The notes under the pieces are model-generated. The model saw nothing but the letters and a program-made list of their open reading frames with translations. It was not told the DNA's origin and searched no databases. Shown one piece after another: positions 34,691-46,390 of a stretch of 64,000 nt of DNA. Made by a program: the position numbers and the translations under genes. The DNA lies in NCBI GenBank assembly GCA_036346275.1, contig CM070723.1, positions 48,252,743 through 48,316,742 of the forward strand. Reading direction: 5' to 3'. Position 1 is the stretch's first letter, and each line of letters begins with the position of its first letter. This stretch comes from Otatea glauca. Lineage: Eukaryota > Streptophyta > Magnoliopsida > Poales > Poaceae.

Positions 34691-35154
34691 TTAGTGTTGG
34701 ACTAGTTACAGAGTTACTTCACCCTCTTAGGTTTTAGCTTTCAGCACTAGCTAGCTTACTCATCAGATGCGCAAATTTAGTTCAGATCAACCGAGATAGA
34801 GTGCAGTAGTAAATAGTGCAAAAAGATATAACTACCACTACATTGGCTTGCAACCATCCATTTTTCTATTGTATGTCTTAAAAAGATGTAACTCTTCTTG
34901 TGTCTTAGAGGATTTTCTATGCATATTTGTACGCAATAAGTATAACTCATTTGTTGAGTGCTTTCATGAGCTAGCAGCTACAACCTAGTAAGCTTGTTGC
35001 ACATTCTAGTTGATTTGTGAAGGTGATAATATGATTGGAAGGGTTGCAACGTTGACAGGACATGCTTGTCTATATATAGTTTATTTGTGTCGCAACATAG
35101 CTTGGCTATGTATAGTCAGTCTTCCCAACTAACTGATTTTAGCTTATTTGGACA

Positions 35155-35310
35155 GCAAGACGTTTTTGGGCACGAAGGAAAGGAGACACTCAGCTTTTGA
35201 GAGTCAAGGGAAGGAGCTTTTGGGCGTCAAGGGAAGAAGCTATTGGGCAGCAAGGGAAGGAGCTTTTGGGCCACAAGAGGACCTTTTGGGCAGCAAGGCA
35301 AGGAAACATT
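35155..35310. repeat. tandem repeat AGCTTTTGGGC-GCAAGGGAAGG
   Basis: A unit of roughly 25-28 bp (GGAAGGAGCTTTTGGGC plus GTCAAG or GCAAG) recurs about five times with small changes. It lies between the TNPA gene and the right subterminal repeats. Confidence 0.75.
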
Positions 35311-35619
35311 AAGCTTTTCAGTCAAGCTTCACTCTTGAAATATGAATGTATGTAGTATCTTTGGAGATTGACTTGGATGTACTTAGTATACCTGACTTGC
35401 GATATGCATGGATGATGTATGCACATGCTAATTACATGAATCACTAATGTGTGTGGACTTATGACTGTTTAAAAATATGTGTCACGGTGTTTATACTGTG
35501 CTATTGAAGTTTTAATATTGCATTAGTATTTAAGATGCTCTCTACTGTATTACCGATAGATTTATTGTTATCAATGTTGGCCTAATTGTGTAGGCTGGTT
35601 TGTTGCTATCCTGACAGTA

Positions 35620-35933
35620 AAAGTGTCGGGAAAGGTACCAACTGGCATTGGCTGGTTCGTTGCTATCTTGGCAGCAAAAGTGTCAGGAAAGCCACCAACA
35701 GTCGGCAAAGCTATCACTATCGACAAAGCTACCAACTGTCGGCAAAGCTTCTCATTTTGCTCACAACTTGTCTGTCGGCGAAATGTTTAACTGTCGGCAA
35801 AACTTTTCCCCACGGCTTCAAACACTACAGTTTAGGAAGTGTCGGAAAAAATTTTGCCGACACATTTTCCGTCGGCGAAAGTTCCATACGCCAACCGTAC
35901 AAAGTGTTGGCAAAAGTGTGCCATGGTGTAGTG
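35620..35933. repeat. right subterminal repeats of the CACTA element
   Basis: At least ten TGTCGGCAAA-like words in either orientation (for example CTGTCGGCAAAGC, AGTGTCGGGAAA, TTTTGCCGACAC). They are denser than at the left end. Confidence 0.82.
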
Positions 35934-35989
35934 TTTGTGAGAAGGTCGGTAAAGTGTCAGGTGGCACAAAATCAAGATTGATATCGATG

Positions 35990-36950
35990 ATATAGAATCA
36001 AGTAGAGAAATTTGATGGCAGATGAATTTTTAGTGTGTGGCAATGTGTGGTGAAGGATATTCTTGTCTAGCAAAATTTAATATCTGCTCTTGAAGGGGAC
36101 AAATCAGAAAAGATGTTCGCTGAAGACTGAAAAGTGATGGAACGGAAGGCTGTCAGTACAATCCGTCTATGTCTCTCCGATGAGGTAAAGTACTCAATGA
36201 TCAAGAAGAATTCATCGAAGAAATTATGGAGGGACTTAGAAGAGCTATATATGGCAAAGTCGTTGACAAACCGATGAATGCTAAAGCAACAAATGTATAA
36301 GTTGCGCATGGAGGAAGGTACACAGTTCGTTGACCATCTCAATGTCTTCAATAAGCTTATCACACAGTTGATTAGTGTGGATGAGAAAATTGAGGAGAAT
36401 GATAAAGTCGTCATACTGGTATCATCTCTACTACCATCATGAGAGCAATTGATGATGAATATTCTCGTCGGAAAAAATACTCTTAACTTCAACGAAGCAG
36501 TTGCATATCTATGAGAGGCAAAGTCCTTGAAAAAGCCATCCAAATCTTTATCCTCGGGTGATCAAACATTAGATGCAGTAGGTGTTATAGACAAAAGCAA
36601 GAGTTATAGGAAGAAGAAGGGCAAGAGTAAGGGCACACGTGTATGCTATCTATATAACGAGGAAGGTCATATAATAAAGGACTGTTCGAGTTTGAAGCAA
36701 ATGAAGTGTGCATGTTCAATGGCAATAGCAAAAGATGATTCATATGTAATTGTTGTTAGTCAACTAGATACTTTTCATAGATATATATTATATTCAGATT
36801 GTTACTTTCATATATGTTCGATGAGAGATATATTTGACGAAGGATCTTTAAGCCTGGCTCATGGAACTATTTACTTGGCTAATTGCAAGGAGTATGCAAT
36901 TACTGACGTGGGAACAGTTACATTGGAGATGGAGCACATTGCACATTGAC
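35990..36950 (+). pseudogene. Copia D gag and protease remnant
   Basis: A gag frame with scattered stops reads FSVWQCVVKDIL, ISALEGDKSEKM and LSDEVKYSMIKKNSSKKLW, with GTQFVDHLNVFNKLITQL further on. These are UBN2-type Copia gag words. At about 36640 the zinc knuckle is CYLYNEEGHIIKDC, with the second cysteine changed to tyrosine. The protease start is degraded too: YILYSDCYFHICSMRD where families have ILDSGCS-HMC. Pol domains do not follow; after about 36960 only short unassigned frames remain before the 3' LTR. The element is inactive. Confidence 0.8.
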
Positions 36951-37576
36951 GGGAGTTCGATATGTTTCTGGCTTGAAAAGAATCCAATATATGTAGGGTC
37001 ACTTGAACTCAAAGGTTGTGAGGTATCACTTCAAGGGAGTCATACGAGTTACTTGTAAAAGGCATGTAATTATGAAAAGTATCTGAAGTAATAGAGGATA
37101 CTTATTGATAGGTAAACCTAAAGGAAGGGCAACCAATAGGAAATCTAAAAAAATTCTGATCAGGAGAAAGAAACCGTGTCGTCAATGGTAGGTAAAAAGA
37201 TCTTAACTAGTTATGTGCGGAACTGCAAAGACGGTTGCAAAATCTAGCAGGTGCAAAGGTGAAGTGTGAGCTGTTGAAAGAAAGAAGACGTGGCAGGACC
37301 AACCATGCAATACCAATGAGCAGGTGGAGTTCAGAGGTGGTACAAACCTATGGTACAGAGGTCTATAGGAACAGGAGTTGTGGTTAACCAAACTACACAA
37401 AAGAAAATGATCTCAGGTGAAGGGTTTGGGAGGCTAAGCCCAAACACCAATGCACATATTACGGTGTTTTACATAAGCCCCTGTGGTGGGGGCACTCTCA
37501 AAGGTTGGAAGAAAAAGAAAAAATACACAGCCAATTTGGAGTGAGTTCTTGGAGGAGCATGGTGACTTCAATGGAT

Positions 37577-38130
37577 TGTTAAAAATAGTGACTTATATTT
37601 AGCCTTTTAGGATTTGGAAATATATGCTAGATGAATTCTAATAGAATTACGATTCTTAATCCTAATATGAGAGGGATTCCTAATCCTAATAGGAGGGATT
37701 TCTATTTGCTTTGGAGGAGAACTAGAGAGGCTATATAAACTTAAGGGGTGGTCATGGAGAACCTAAGCAACTAAGAAGCCACAAGATAACTCAGCCAGAG
37801 CAAGAGGTGCACGAGAGGATTAAAGGCTAGGTTATTCTTTAGCACTAGATTCTTGTATAGGGCAAGGATCCGAGGGTCGTAAAAGTTTCGAGAGGTTGTG
37901 AGAGCACAACAATTCCTTGTATTCTTTTGAGGTTGTGCTTAAAGAATTTGTGGTCGGTTTTGCCAAATCTTTCTCTCTCATTATGGTTGTTTCAACATCA
38001 TTATTTTGATTTTCTCTACGAGATTCATCTACTTCAGTTTTGAGACTATGCACGCTCGTGCCTTATCTCACAAAACTCTAATTTGATCTAAGAGCTGTTG
38101 GGCATAAGAAGGAGGTATCAGAGTATAACA
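37577..38130 (+). repeat. 3' LTR of Copia D
   Basis: TGTTAAAAATAGTGACTTAT to GAGTATAACA, 554 bp, followed by the CATAA duplication. It contains a likely TATA box (GCTATATAAACTTAAGG, about 37729). It gives the uninterrupted counterpart of the 5' LTR. Confidence 0.88.
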
Positions 38131-38198
38131 CATAATGCCAATTTGACGACTCACTTCTATGTGTAGGTGCATGTAGCGCTTCCTAACAAAGTATCTAA

Positions 38199-38468
38199 GG
38201 CCCAATTTGAGGGGACTTTAAACCAGCTTTTGTTTTTGAAAAGCCAGTAAGTCTTTCAAATAGCTCAGCTTTTGGCATAAGTTAAAAGCCACATATAACT
38301 AACAAAAGCCAAAAGCTAAAAGATAGACTGGACCTGCTATTAGGGTTTATTGCTGAGGAAAATTAGCTGTTTGTCAAACAGTTTCTTATAAAAAGTTACA
38401 ACTTCTTTTCAGCCCAAAAAGCCAAAAAATAGTTTTTCAAAAAAGCTACAACTCCCCCAAATAGGTCC
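38199..38468. mobile_element. Tourist-like MITE (GGCCCAATTTGAGGG termini)
   Basis: The left end GGCCCAATTTGAGGGGACT and the reverse complement of the right end, GGACCTATTTGGGGGAGTTG, form an imperfect inverted repeat. The left flank is TAA and the right flank AAA, so the duplication is decayed. AAAAGCC / GGCTTTT words fill the body. Confidence 0.6.
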
Positions 38469-38550
38469 AAAGTGGTGTGATAGCAAAACTTTGTTTTATT
38501 TGTAGGAAAGCCAATTTGACAGGCCCAAATAGGCTAGTTTGGTGCTATTT

Positions 38551-38662
38551 TACTCCATGCAGTCACAAATAATTGTCTTTTGGATAAAGGTTCATTCAAA
38601 CTTTTAAAACTTTGACTATTAATATCTTTTTTAATATTTAAATTAGATACATGAAAATCTTT
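38551..38662. mobile_element. truncated Stowaway MITE
   Basis: TACTCCATGCAGTCACAAAT through ATTTAAATTAGATACATGAA aligns with the reverse complement of the Stowaway at 6162-6417 for about 110 bp, then stops at a GC-rich junction. The right half and its TIR are missing. Confidence 0.65.
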
Positions 38663-38699
38663 CCTTCTGCACGTGCATTTGCAAAGTCGGCTCCCTTCC

Positions 38700-39135
38700 C
38701 ACAATGAAAGGCGCGGTAGGCGACACCTGTCCTCTGCCGCACCCAGGGAGCGCGAGAGGTAGCTGGCACCGTGGAAGCGTGAATGAGCATGGGAGGACAC
38801 GCTGCCACACCCAAGGATCGTGGGAGGATGCCTTCTGCTACCCGAGCGCGACAGCACTGGCGAGCATAAGCTGGGCAGGTAAGGCAGGCAAGGTAGGCGT
38901 GTGCATGGGGTAGGGGCGGTCTAGCATGCGCTGGTGGGCAAGTTCGCGGGTAGGTGGGCGAGGGAACGCGGGAGGCATCCTACCACACCCTGGTAGCATA
39001 AAAGGAGCCCTACCGCGGTGAGCCATACCCTGCTCCCGCAGTCGGCCAAGCTTTCGGGGAGCCGGTGGTCTTTCGCACTCCCCAAGCACCTCAGGGGACA
39101 GGTGTCACCTACCATGCCTACCGCGGTGGGGCATG
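38700..39135. repeat. GC-rich inverted repeat
   Basis: GGTAGGCGACACCTGTCCTC near 38715 is mirrored by GGACAGGTGTCACCTACC near 39100. The interior is rich in CCGCACCC / GGGAG words. Frames on both strands are open by composition but match no family. It resembles the GC-rich foldback block at 49888-50271. Confidence 0.5.
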
Positions 39136-39480
39136 CGCAGGGACTAGATTTGCAAAAAAATTGATGTCCAGAGGATAGGTAAGCGATGATTTCCCACCCA
39201 CGACCCTTTCCCATCCTCTCATCGTAGGAACAAGGACGCTTCCATCACAATTCGTGGTGGTTGTCATTTCTCCCTTGTCGGAATTGTTCAGATTTGGTCG
39301 TCTTCATCCAAATCTGGTTACCAGCGTCGTTCTCAAGCTTATGGCAAAACTCGAAAAATTTCTATAGGGTGCACACTTCACACGTACAACTTTATAGTCT
39401 TGTACAATGATTTCGTAACATCATAAATCCAACACATATATTTGAAATTTGCTAAAAGTACAATACAAATAGTTCTTAGG

Positions 39481-39699
39481 TCTTAGAAATCCTAAACCGC
39501 CGAAATCGAAACCAATTCGATTAACAAATTTGGCTTATTGAAGAGGTGATTTTGTACCATTTCTTAAATTTTTGGTAATTCTGAAGTCTTAAGAATGGCA
39601 AACCATCGAAATCGAAACCAATTTAATCAACAAATTTGACCTATCGAAGAGATGACCTTGTAGCTTGTAGCGCTTCTCAAATTTTTTAGGGTGCCGAAG
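39481..39699. repeat. tandem duplication, about 106-bp unit, two copies
   Basis: TCTTAGAAATCCTAAACCGC (39481) and TCTTAAGAATGGCAAACCAT (39587) start two units that share CGAAATCGAAACCAATT and the run ACAAATTTG. They are about 80 percent similar by eye. Confidence 0.75.
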
Positions 39700-40254
39700 C
39701 ACGACCCCCCCTAATCCACCCTTGGCCTCACTGTTTGTAGTTGTTGGTCCTACGCCATCTTGGCACGAGGTGCAGCTAGCTTGCCGCGGTAGGGGACAGC
39801 GATAGTCTCTTCCACGGTAGGAGAGCACGGGAGGTAACATGTGTCATCTTCTTGCACTTTTGTGGTCCGAGATGTGCTATTTTTATAATTGTGTTTGAGA
39901 GGGGACTATATTTGTAAAATAAAATTTGTCAAAAGCTTAAAAAATGATGATTCCGTATGAGGTGTTGTTGCTAACTCTCTCCCTCTTTCCGTGGACCACC
40001 TTTTTTTTTTATCTCTTGCATGATTGTGTACTTACATATTTCTATTTTGCTAGTGATTAATAAGTTTTGTTCTTGCCTCACGAAAAAAAAAATTAGTTCT
40101 CGGGGCTAAAAGAACTTACAAAGAGAATACGGGAAACTCACTTCAAATTTCCAAGGTACGTGCATACGGGGGAAATGTCACGAATCTTCACCGCTCCGTC
40201 ATTCCATTACATTACAAGTTATACTCCGTATTACAGATGCTTTTTTTGTTTTTT

Positions 40255-40500
40255 TTTGGAGGGATGCTAGAGCACCTGCGCCCACCCGTAGAAGATCCAG
40301 CGATGCCACGCCATGATGACTCACGAGTCACGAGTGACAGCAACGAAGCTTCACATCTGGCACACACCCGATCCACAGCGTCTCGTGTGACTGCTATGAT
40401 TACCGTGCGTCATGCCGTCATGTTAAAATGGAGCATCCTTTTCGGGTAGGTTACGGGTTGGATTTGTGCCAAAGTACGTAGGTAACTGGGTTTGACTCCA
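40255..40500. repeat. duplicated intergenic segment, uninterrupted copy
   Basis: The segment with CCCGTAGAAGATCC, GGCACACACCCGATCCACA and CATCCTTTTCGGGTAGG recurs at 41030-41139 and 42453-42570, where the second hAT-like copy splits it. It acts as an approximate empty site for that insertion. Confidence 0.6.
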
Positions 40501-41139
40501 CGTGTTACGAGTAGGATTATGCCGGCTACTAGCAGTAATATTATGCAAATTTTCAATAAGGATTGTTCTTCTTGGATTCTCAAAACCTCTGCATTTGGAA
40601 ATATTTTGTTTACGCGCCAAATTAACAAAACAGGCAACGGGGATGGGATTAAATCTATGGTTGTTTTGGTTGAGCCAACAGATATTAACAATGTCAAAAG
40701 TCGTCAATGGCACCCTACAAGTTGCCTGGAACTTGCTTAATTTTTCGGCTAAACAAGTTGCTAACGATACTAAGCTAAGGACAAGCACATGGGATTAAAC
40801 CTCGATCAACCTTCTTCGGTTCAGCATACTAACTACTAAGATCTTGTTTTAAAAATCCAAAATCTTATGAATGAACCGGGGTTTTAGATTTTCTAAACAA
40901 GCCTTAAGTGCAGCCATACAAGTCACCTAAAATTTAAGTCAGACCAGTTGAAACACAGGGATTCAATTAGTAAATAAATTGTTTCCTAGGAAATTATTGC
41001 TAGGCTGCATGCAAACACAAAAGGAGGGCACCCGAGGTCTGCCCGTAGAAGATCCTGGATCCGGCCATGTCGTGTCGTGCCAGTGCTGAGCCGTGTGGTT
41101 GGCACACCTGATCCACATCACGTCAGGGTCAACGGGACC

Positions 41140-42444
41140 CAGTTTAAAAATCTCCTCGAAATTTTACGAGATCTCGATTTTCGGACATAGACGAGTTTTG
41201 AAATATTGGGCGGATTGAAAAAATTCAAAAAAATTAATTGCTACAGTAATCTCAGAAATCTCGGCGAGATCTCACCATTTTTAACCGGAATTTGATGTTT
41301 GACCACCGAATTTGACCGAAAAGTGATCAATAACCCTTAAGAATTTTAAAAATAATTTAACTTCATTTGTTATCTTTAAAAAAATCAAAAACAGAATGAA
41401 CATAATTGGAACAGTAACATTGTCAGAATTTTATAAATTTTCTGGATTGTGATCATGATCCAAATTTTTTATGAGAGTTTAATAATTGACTCACTACCAT
41501 TATATAAAATTTAAAAAAAATCAACTTTTTTGTTTGCTCAATCAAATCTATGTATGTATTGAACTTCATTTGTTATATTTCAAAAATAAAAAACAGAAAG
41601 AACATAAATGGTACACTGTACTTGTAAAATTTTTATAAATTCACTAGAGTGTGATCATGATTCAAATTTTTTACGAGATCTTAAGAATTTTCTTATAAAC
41701 CTTATTCAAAATTTTCAAAAAATTTAAACATTTTTGTTTGATAAAGCAAATCTATGTATTGATCATTAGGCTTTTACGAGGACGTAGCACTCTCAGAATT
41801 TTTGGAAATTCTTATAGTTTGATCATCAGATGAAAATTTTATAAAAATATTTTTGATAAATCAGGACCATTCACAAAAATTTTCAAAATTTTCTAACATG
41901 GTTTGTACTATTTTTCATTTGGTTGAAATTTGTCGTTAAAGCTTTTATCAGCACAATAGCATTGTCCGAATTTTTAAAAATTCATTAAGCTTGATTATCA
42001 TCTGAAAATCTTATGAGAATATTAGTGATGCATCAAAACCATTCACAAAATTTTTTAAAATATTCTAACGTGGTTTGTTTCATTTTTCATTTAGTTCAAA
42101 CTTGCCGGTCAACGTTTTATCCGGACAGTAGCAATGTTTGAATTTTTAAAAATTCCTCAGATCTGATAATAATCTGAAATATTTATGAGAAAATCAGTGA
42201 TGTGTCAGGAACCTAAAAAAAATCAAAAAATTTCGACGTCGTTTAATCTATTTTTTGCTCGGTGCAATTTTGCCGAGATCTCGGCAAAACCGGCGAAATT
42301 TCGGTTTTCTCGGTAGAAAAAAATCCGGATTTGAATTTTTGTTTTTGTATTTCATCCAAGATTTATCCAAAATTTCTAAATCTTATCGAGATTTTATTCT
42401 CCGGTCATGGACGAGATTTAGAGCGAAGGGAGATTTTGAAACTG
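41140..42444. mobile_element. non-autonomous hAT-like element, copy 2
   Basis: The ends CAGTTTAAAAATCTCC and the reverse-complemented CAGTTTCAAAATCTCC form the inverted repeat. The flanks ACGGGACC and ACGGGGAC agree at 6 of 8 bases. Its reverse complement aligns along its length with 11221-12636 (for example ACAAATGAAGTTCAATACAT, GATCAATACATAGATTT). No coding sequence is seen. Confidence 0.65.
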
Positions 42445-42452
42445 ACGGGGAC

Positions 42453-43147
42453 ACGCATCACAGCCATGGCTGACGTCACAGGAAAACACTCCTTTTGGGT
42501 GGGTAGGCATTGGATTTGTCTCAGAAGTACTCGTAAGTAAAATTGGATTTTATCTTATCTCCATGTGTTGGGATTCATTGCTACTGCACGATGAGTAGCG
42601 TGCCAACCGGTACTATAGGTAATAGGCAATTTTATTTAAAGAGCAACTGGCACACGATATATAGGCTTTGTCACTGTGGTAGCCTAGCTCTCTCTCTTCC
42701 ACCGTCACAGCTTCGCCTTCCTCCTCCTCTGTGGCTCCCCCTCCTCGCCCACGCCCCTTCTTCCCCCAACGGCAACCAGTGATGACCTTACTACGTCGTC
42801 ATCTCCCCCTTCTCCGTCGCCCTGCCCGCCCAACTTGATATTCAGTGTATCGTCACCTCAGCGTTCCTCCCTCCACCGCCGCCCAACACCCTTCGACATC
42901 ACCCACTGCCGGACCACCGCCTCCTCGACCTCCCTCTACATTCGGGGGATGCAGTGAACTCGTTGGCAGAGGCAGACCCCCTGTCGCCCGTCACAAGAGA
43001 TAGAGAGAGATGAGAAACTACGTAGAGCTCGATTTGGGGGAGAGGGAGAGAGTGGGAGGCGGGTTATGCAAGAGTACTATCTGTCTTGGTTGGGTCAATA
43101 TATATTAGGAAAGTCAAAAGTCAATATATATTACCCTTCAATAACCA
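42453..43147. other. intergenic, partly CT-rich
   Basis: The first part is the right half of the duplicated segment. From 42680 to 42960 it is C/T-rich like a 5' UTR or captured exon edge, but no coherent protein is visible. Confidence 0.3.
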
Positions 43148-43373
43148 ATAGTTATTGTTTTAGACATAGGTGTAATCAAAATTTTGAAACTTTAACGATC
43201 AATATATGTTTAAATATTTAAATTGGATACACAAAAATCATACGTGTAGATTTATCTCGAAAAGTACTTTCATAAAATATTATAACTCTATTATGTTTTA
43301 TAAATATATTTTAATAGAAATTAGTGATCAAAGTTATGTTTTTGATACCCATAATGACGCTGGAGAGAGTAGC
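43148..43373. mobile_element. decayed Stowaway MITE
   Basis: It aligns with the reverse complement of 6162-6417 over nearly the whole length (shared AAATTGGATACA-AAAATCAT, GTAGATTTATCTCGAAAAGT). The CTCCCTCC termini are eroded and the target duplication is not visible. Confidence 0.7.
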
Positions 43374-46300
43374 AAGTAACAAGATGTCAGTTGGAAAATA
43401 GGACTGGGATGGGACCAAAAGCAAACCGGCAAATAAATTTTGTCGACGACGACTAAGGGTTACCCTCGAGTGTATAGGGCGCGCTTTCCTTTGCCACGAA
43501 GTTATCATGAAAAGAGCCGAATTTATCCACCCGAAATTTCGTGTTGCGCCCAAACACTCTTATTTACAAATTACATTCTTCAACAAAAGGTTCTTATCCT
43601 GGTGATTGTTGCCAAAAAAGCGTATAAATTCATCCGAAAAATTCCTTTGCTTGAACCTTTCGTTGCACAAAAGAAACACCACCAATGGACAATTGGATGG
43701 ATGCCTCCAAAGATTCCAGCTTATCTCTTCCCCTTACAACGACAAAAAAAAAGTAACCCCATCGAACGATCCCATCTCAATTCACTCCACAAGTCTGGCA
43801 TCTTTTCTTTTGAAACATAATAGAGTACATCATGTTGTAAGCAGTGACAAAGCCAGAAAAAAATAGAGGATGTACTTAAATAATTAAGCTAAATTGAGAT
43901 AAATATATTAATACAGTTTGTGTCGTATTTTTATCGGTTCGAGAATTGCTAATAATACTTTATTATTTGATAAATACTTGTACAACGTTTACTTGTTAAA
44001 CTTTTGTAACTCTATGAACATGTTAACTTCAATCAATCAATCAATCAAACAAATCAGTTATTGTCTCTGTTCTATCCATTTTACACTGTTACAATTGACA
44101 AAAAAAGTTATAAATAAGAAGAGAAGCTTATATTATCTATTTGTCATTTTGGTTAGCCCACTTAGCCGGTCATGTACTCGTTGACTCAGGCTGCGCTGCC
44201 TTTCCTGCTCGCTATCCATCGCCGAGGTGGGTTGCCCGTCGTCATACACCCGTTCCTTCGCTGGCTCCTCGGCATCCATTCTTCGCGACGTAGGTCAACG
44301 GACTTTGACTCGGTGGACTGCCATGCCTTCACAAAGGAGAGACGTTGAGCTGCGCCTTCTCTCTCGCTTTATGTCTTTGCGTGAGCCTAGGGTTTAAATC
44401 TAGTTGTGCAAACAGCAAGCGAAGTTAACAATTATCAAATTATGTCTTCCATACGCAACGGCTTACCAAGCCACATAGTACATGAAACAGCTTATCTACA
44501 TAGCAAAGCTTTTTCTTCCTCTAGATATGCCTAAGCACGTATGCATTCGCGATCGCTATTTTAAAAATTAAGCATCAATACTAAAAAGATATATAAGATT
44601 CAGTGGTGGAACGGGGGCTCCAACCTAGCAGAGGCCACTGCTGGCTACGCCCTGTTGTAAGGATTATAACATATACTAATATAGTGCCTGTGCTAACGCT
44701 ATGATGGCAGTACACCCGCTTATTAATTAAAAGAGAAGATAAATATGAATATAACACTTGATAATAAATAATCACAGTGCCCGTATGCGAGTACAAAAAT
44801 GAAGATATAACACTCAATAATATTTTTCGCTAAACGTTTATCGTATGCTCTTAAGACTTGTTCTTATGTCTTGAGGATGTTTTCAAGACTCATTCCACTT
44901 GTATTTTAGTATTTCAATTAAGAAACACTTCACGAGGATAGGTGAACCACTGTAAGTACGTTGTAGAGCATCATCGGTATAGACCTACTTTACAACCTTA
45001 TAAAAAGTGATTAATAAAATAGAGAGTACCGACCATGCGGATCCGTGCATTAAGCTGCGACCATTCGGATGTGCATGAAGTTCATGACAAAATAACTGTC
45101 AAGTTCTCGCACAACATTTAATTGCTACATGTAAGTACACAAAAATTTAACTATTTACTAATCATGTGTAAATAACTTACCGATCTATTGTTTTGGAGCA
45201 TGACTTTGGAGCTACAATACGCTAATCATAGATATAAATGCGTTCCATGAGGATTTACTATCCTTATAGCACGATCGAATATTATACCAATTTTTGTATT
45301 CTATCAAGATAGTAATGGATGGTTTATCCGTTGGAACCCATCCGGTAGAGGTGTTGGATCAATAACGAAGATAACCCTCGTCCTTCATGTCGAACGATAA
45401 CATCTTTGAATCGCCCTTCGTGATAAAAAGGCAAGATAATCTACAAATATAGATATTATATCTTTTGCACACATATATAACATAATAAAGCGTCAAACAA
45501 TTTATTAAGCAAAGGGAATTCAAGGCTAACTTGGATTTACGGCTTGCTATCTCTCTCTTTTTTGGGCTTTTAAACTGGATATATATCATATATGGAATAG
45601 CAGACCATGCCAAATGGAAACCAAACTCGGGATGCGATCATGTGCCTTAGGGTTTCAGTCGAATCTATGTACACCTTAAGATTCTAAATCGACATGTTGT
45701 TTTATTATTATTTTTACATCTCTGGAGTTTATACTATCAAGAAATGTTAGAAGTTTGAGAAGATTAGACAAACTTGAATGTATGAAATACAAAAGCACAG
45801 TTTGAGCACTCTCCACAAATCCTATGCTCTTAACCTAGGATGCGATTTACTAATCGCCAATAACCGAAGCTTCTAGGCTTTTCCAAAACACCTGATCTTT
45901 AATCGGGAAGATGTAAACAACATAGCAGCTTGCGCATAAAGAAGGGTGGCACATATAAAAATCAAGAAAACACTATGTACAAAAAACAATGCACCCGTTG
46001 TCATTCATCTATCACGGATTAAAATTTGGATGGATACAACGAGATCTTTGCACTTAGTGCTCCATCTCGTGTGAATTAGCACTTGAAGTAAAGATCAAAT
46101 CTGGGGCAAGCGCAAATCGACGCATGCATGCATACCTTGAGGGCGAGGGCTTTCAATGAAGTAGCATCCACGAGAAGTTGGTGCACAACATTACAGATTC
46201 TCCAAATAACACCGCCAAAAAGCGCACTGTCTGGAGTGTTTAGATAGATCATCTTGTTTACATTTTAGACTAAAAATTTTAGACTAAAAATATAAATTTA

Positions 46301-46390
46301 ATTCACTTTATTTTAACCTACAAGTTTGGATCTCGGATGAAACCGAGATTTATAGCTCTACCAAGCAGACCTACGTATTCCCGATCACCC
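43374..46390. other. intergenic sequence, nothing recognised
   Basis: No gene or paired transposon ends were found in about 3 kb. The segment around 44670-44800 (TAGTGCCTGTGCTAACGCTA, then CAGTGCCCGTATGCGAG) has the flavour of grass transposon termini but cannot be classified. Confidence 0.35.

Larger units (their letters stand above)
28571..35933 (+). mobile_element. CACTA (En/Spm) element, 7.36 kb
   Basis: The right end, reverse-complemented, begins CACTACACCATGGCACACTT. The left end is CGCTACACCATGGCATACAT, with one changed base in the CACTA core. TTT flanks both sides (28568-28570 and 35934-35936), the 3-bp CACTA duplication. Subterminal regions carry many copies of TGTCGGCAAA in both orientations (28590-28830 and 35620-35933), the presumed transposase-binding repeats. 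Inside are a truncated TNPD gene and a multi-exon TNPA-type gene, both with lesions. It is inserted 22 bp after the primer site of Copia D. Confidence 0.93.
25232..38130 (+). mobile_element. Copia element D, internally deleted, hosting a solo LTR and a CACTA element
   Basis: The outer limits are set by TGTTAAA at 25232 and GTATAACA at 38130, both flanked by CATAA (25227-25231 and 38131-38135). The 5' LTR is split by a solo LTR at 25312-28109. After the LTR comes TGGTATTAGAGCC (28537-28549), close to the standard Met-tRNA primer site, and then a CACTA element at 28571-35933. Only gag and the start of protease remain before the 3' LTR (37577-38130); integrase and reverse transcriptase are missing. 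The LTR copies are well diverged, so D is old. With the two insertions removed, D is about 2.7 kb. Confidence 0.88.

Noticed and set aside
34415..35310. Possible CRISPR-like or centromeric array
   Set aside because: Unit lengths vary, there are no unique spacers and copy number is two to five; these are ordinary slippage repeats within a CACTA element.
44670..44800. Possible Helitron or transposon terminus (TAGTGCCTGTGCTAACGC)
   Set aside because: No CTRR end with hairpin, no partner terminus and no coding remnant could be found.
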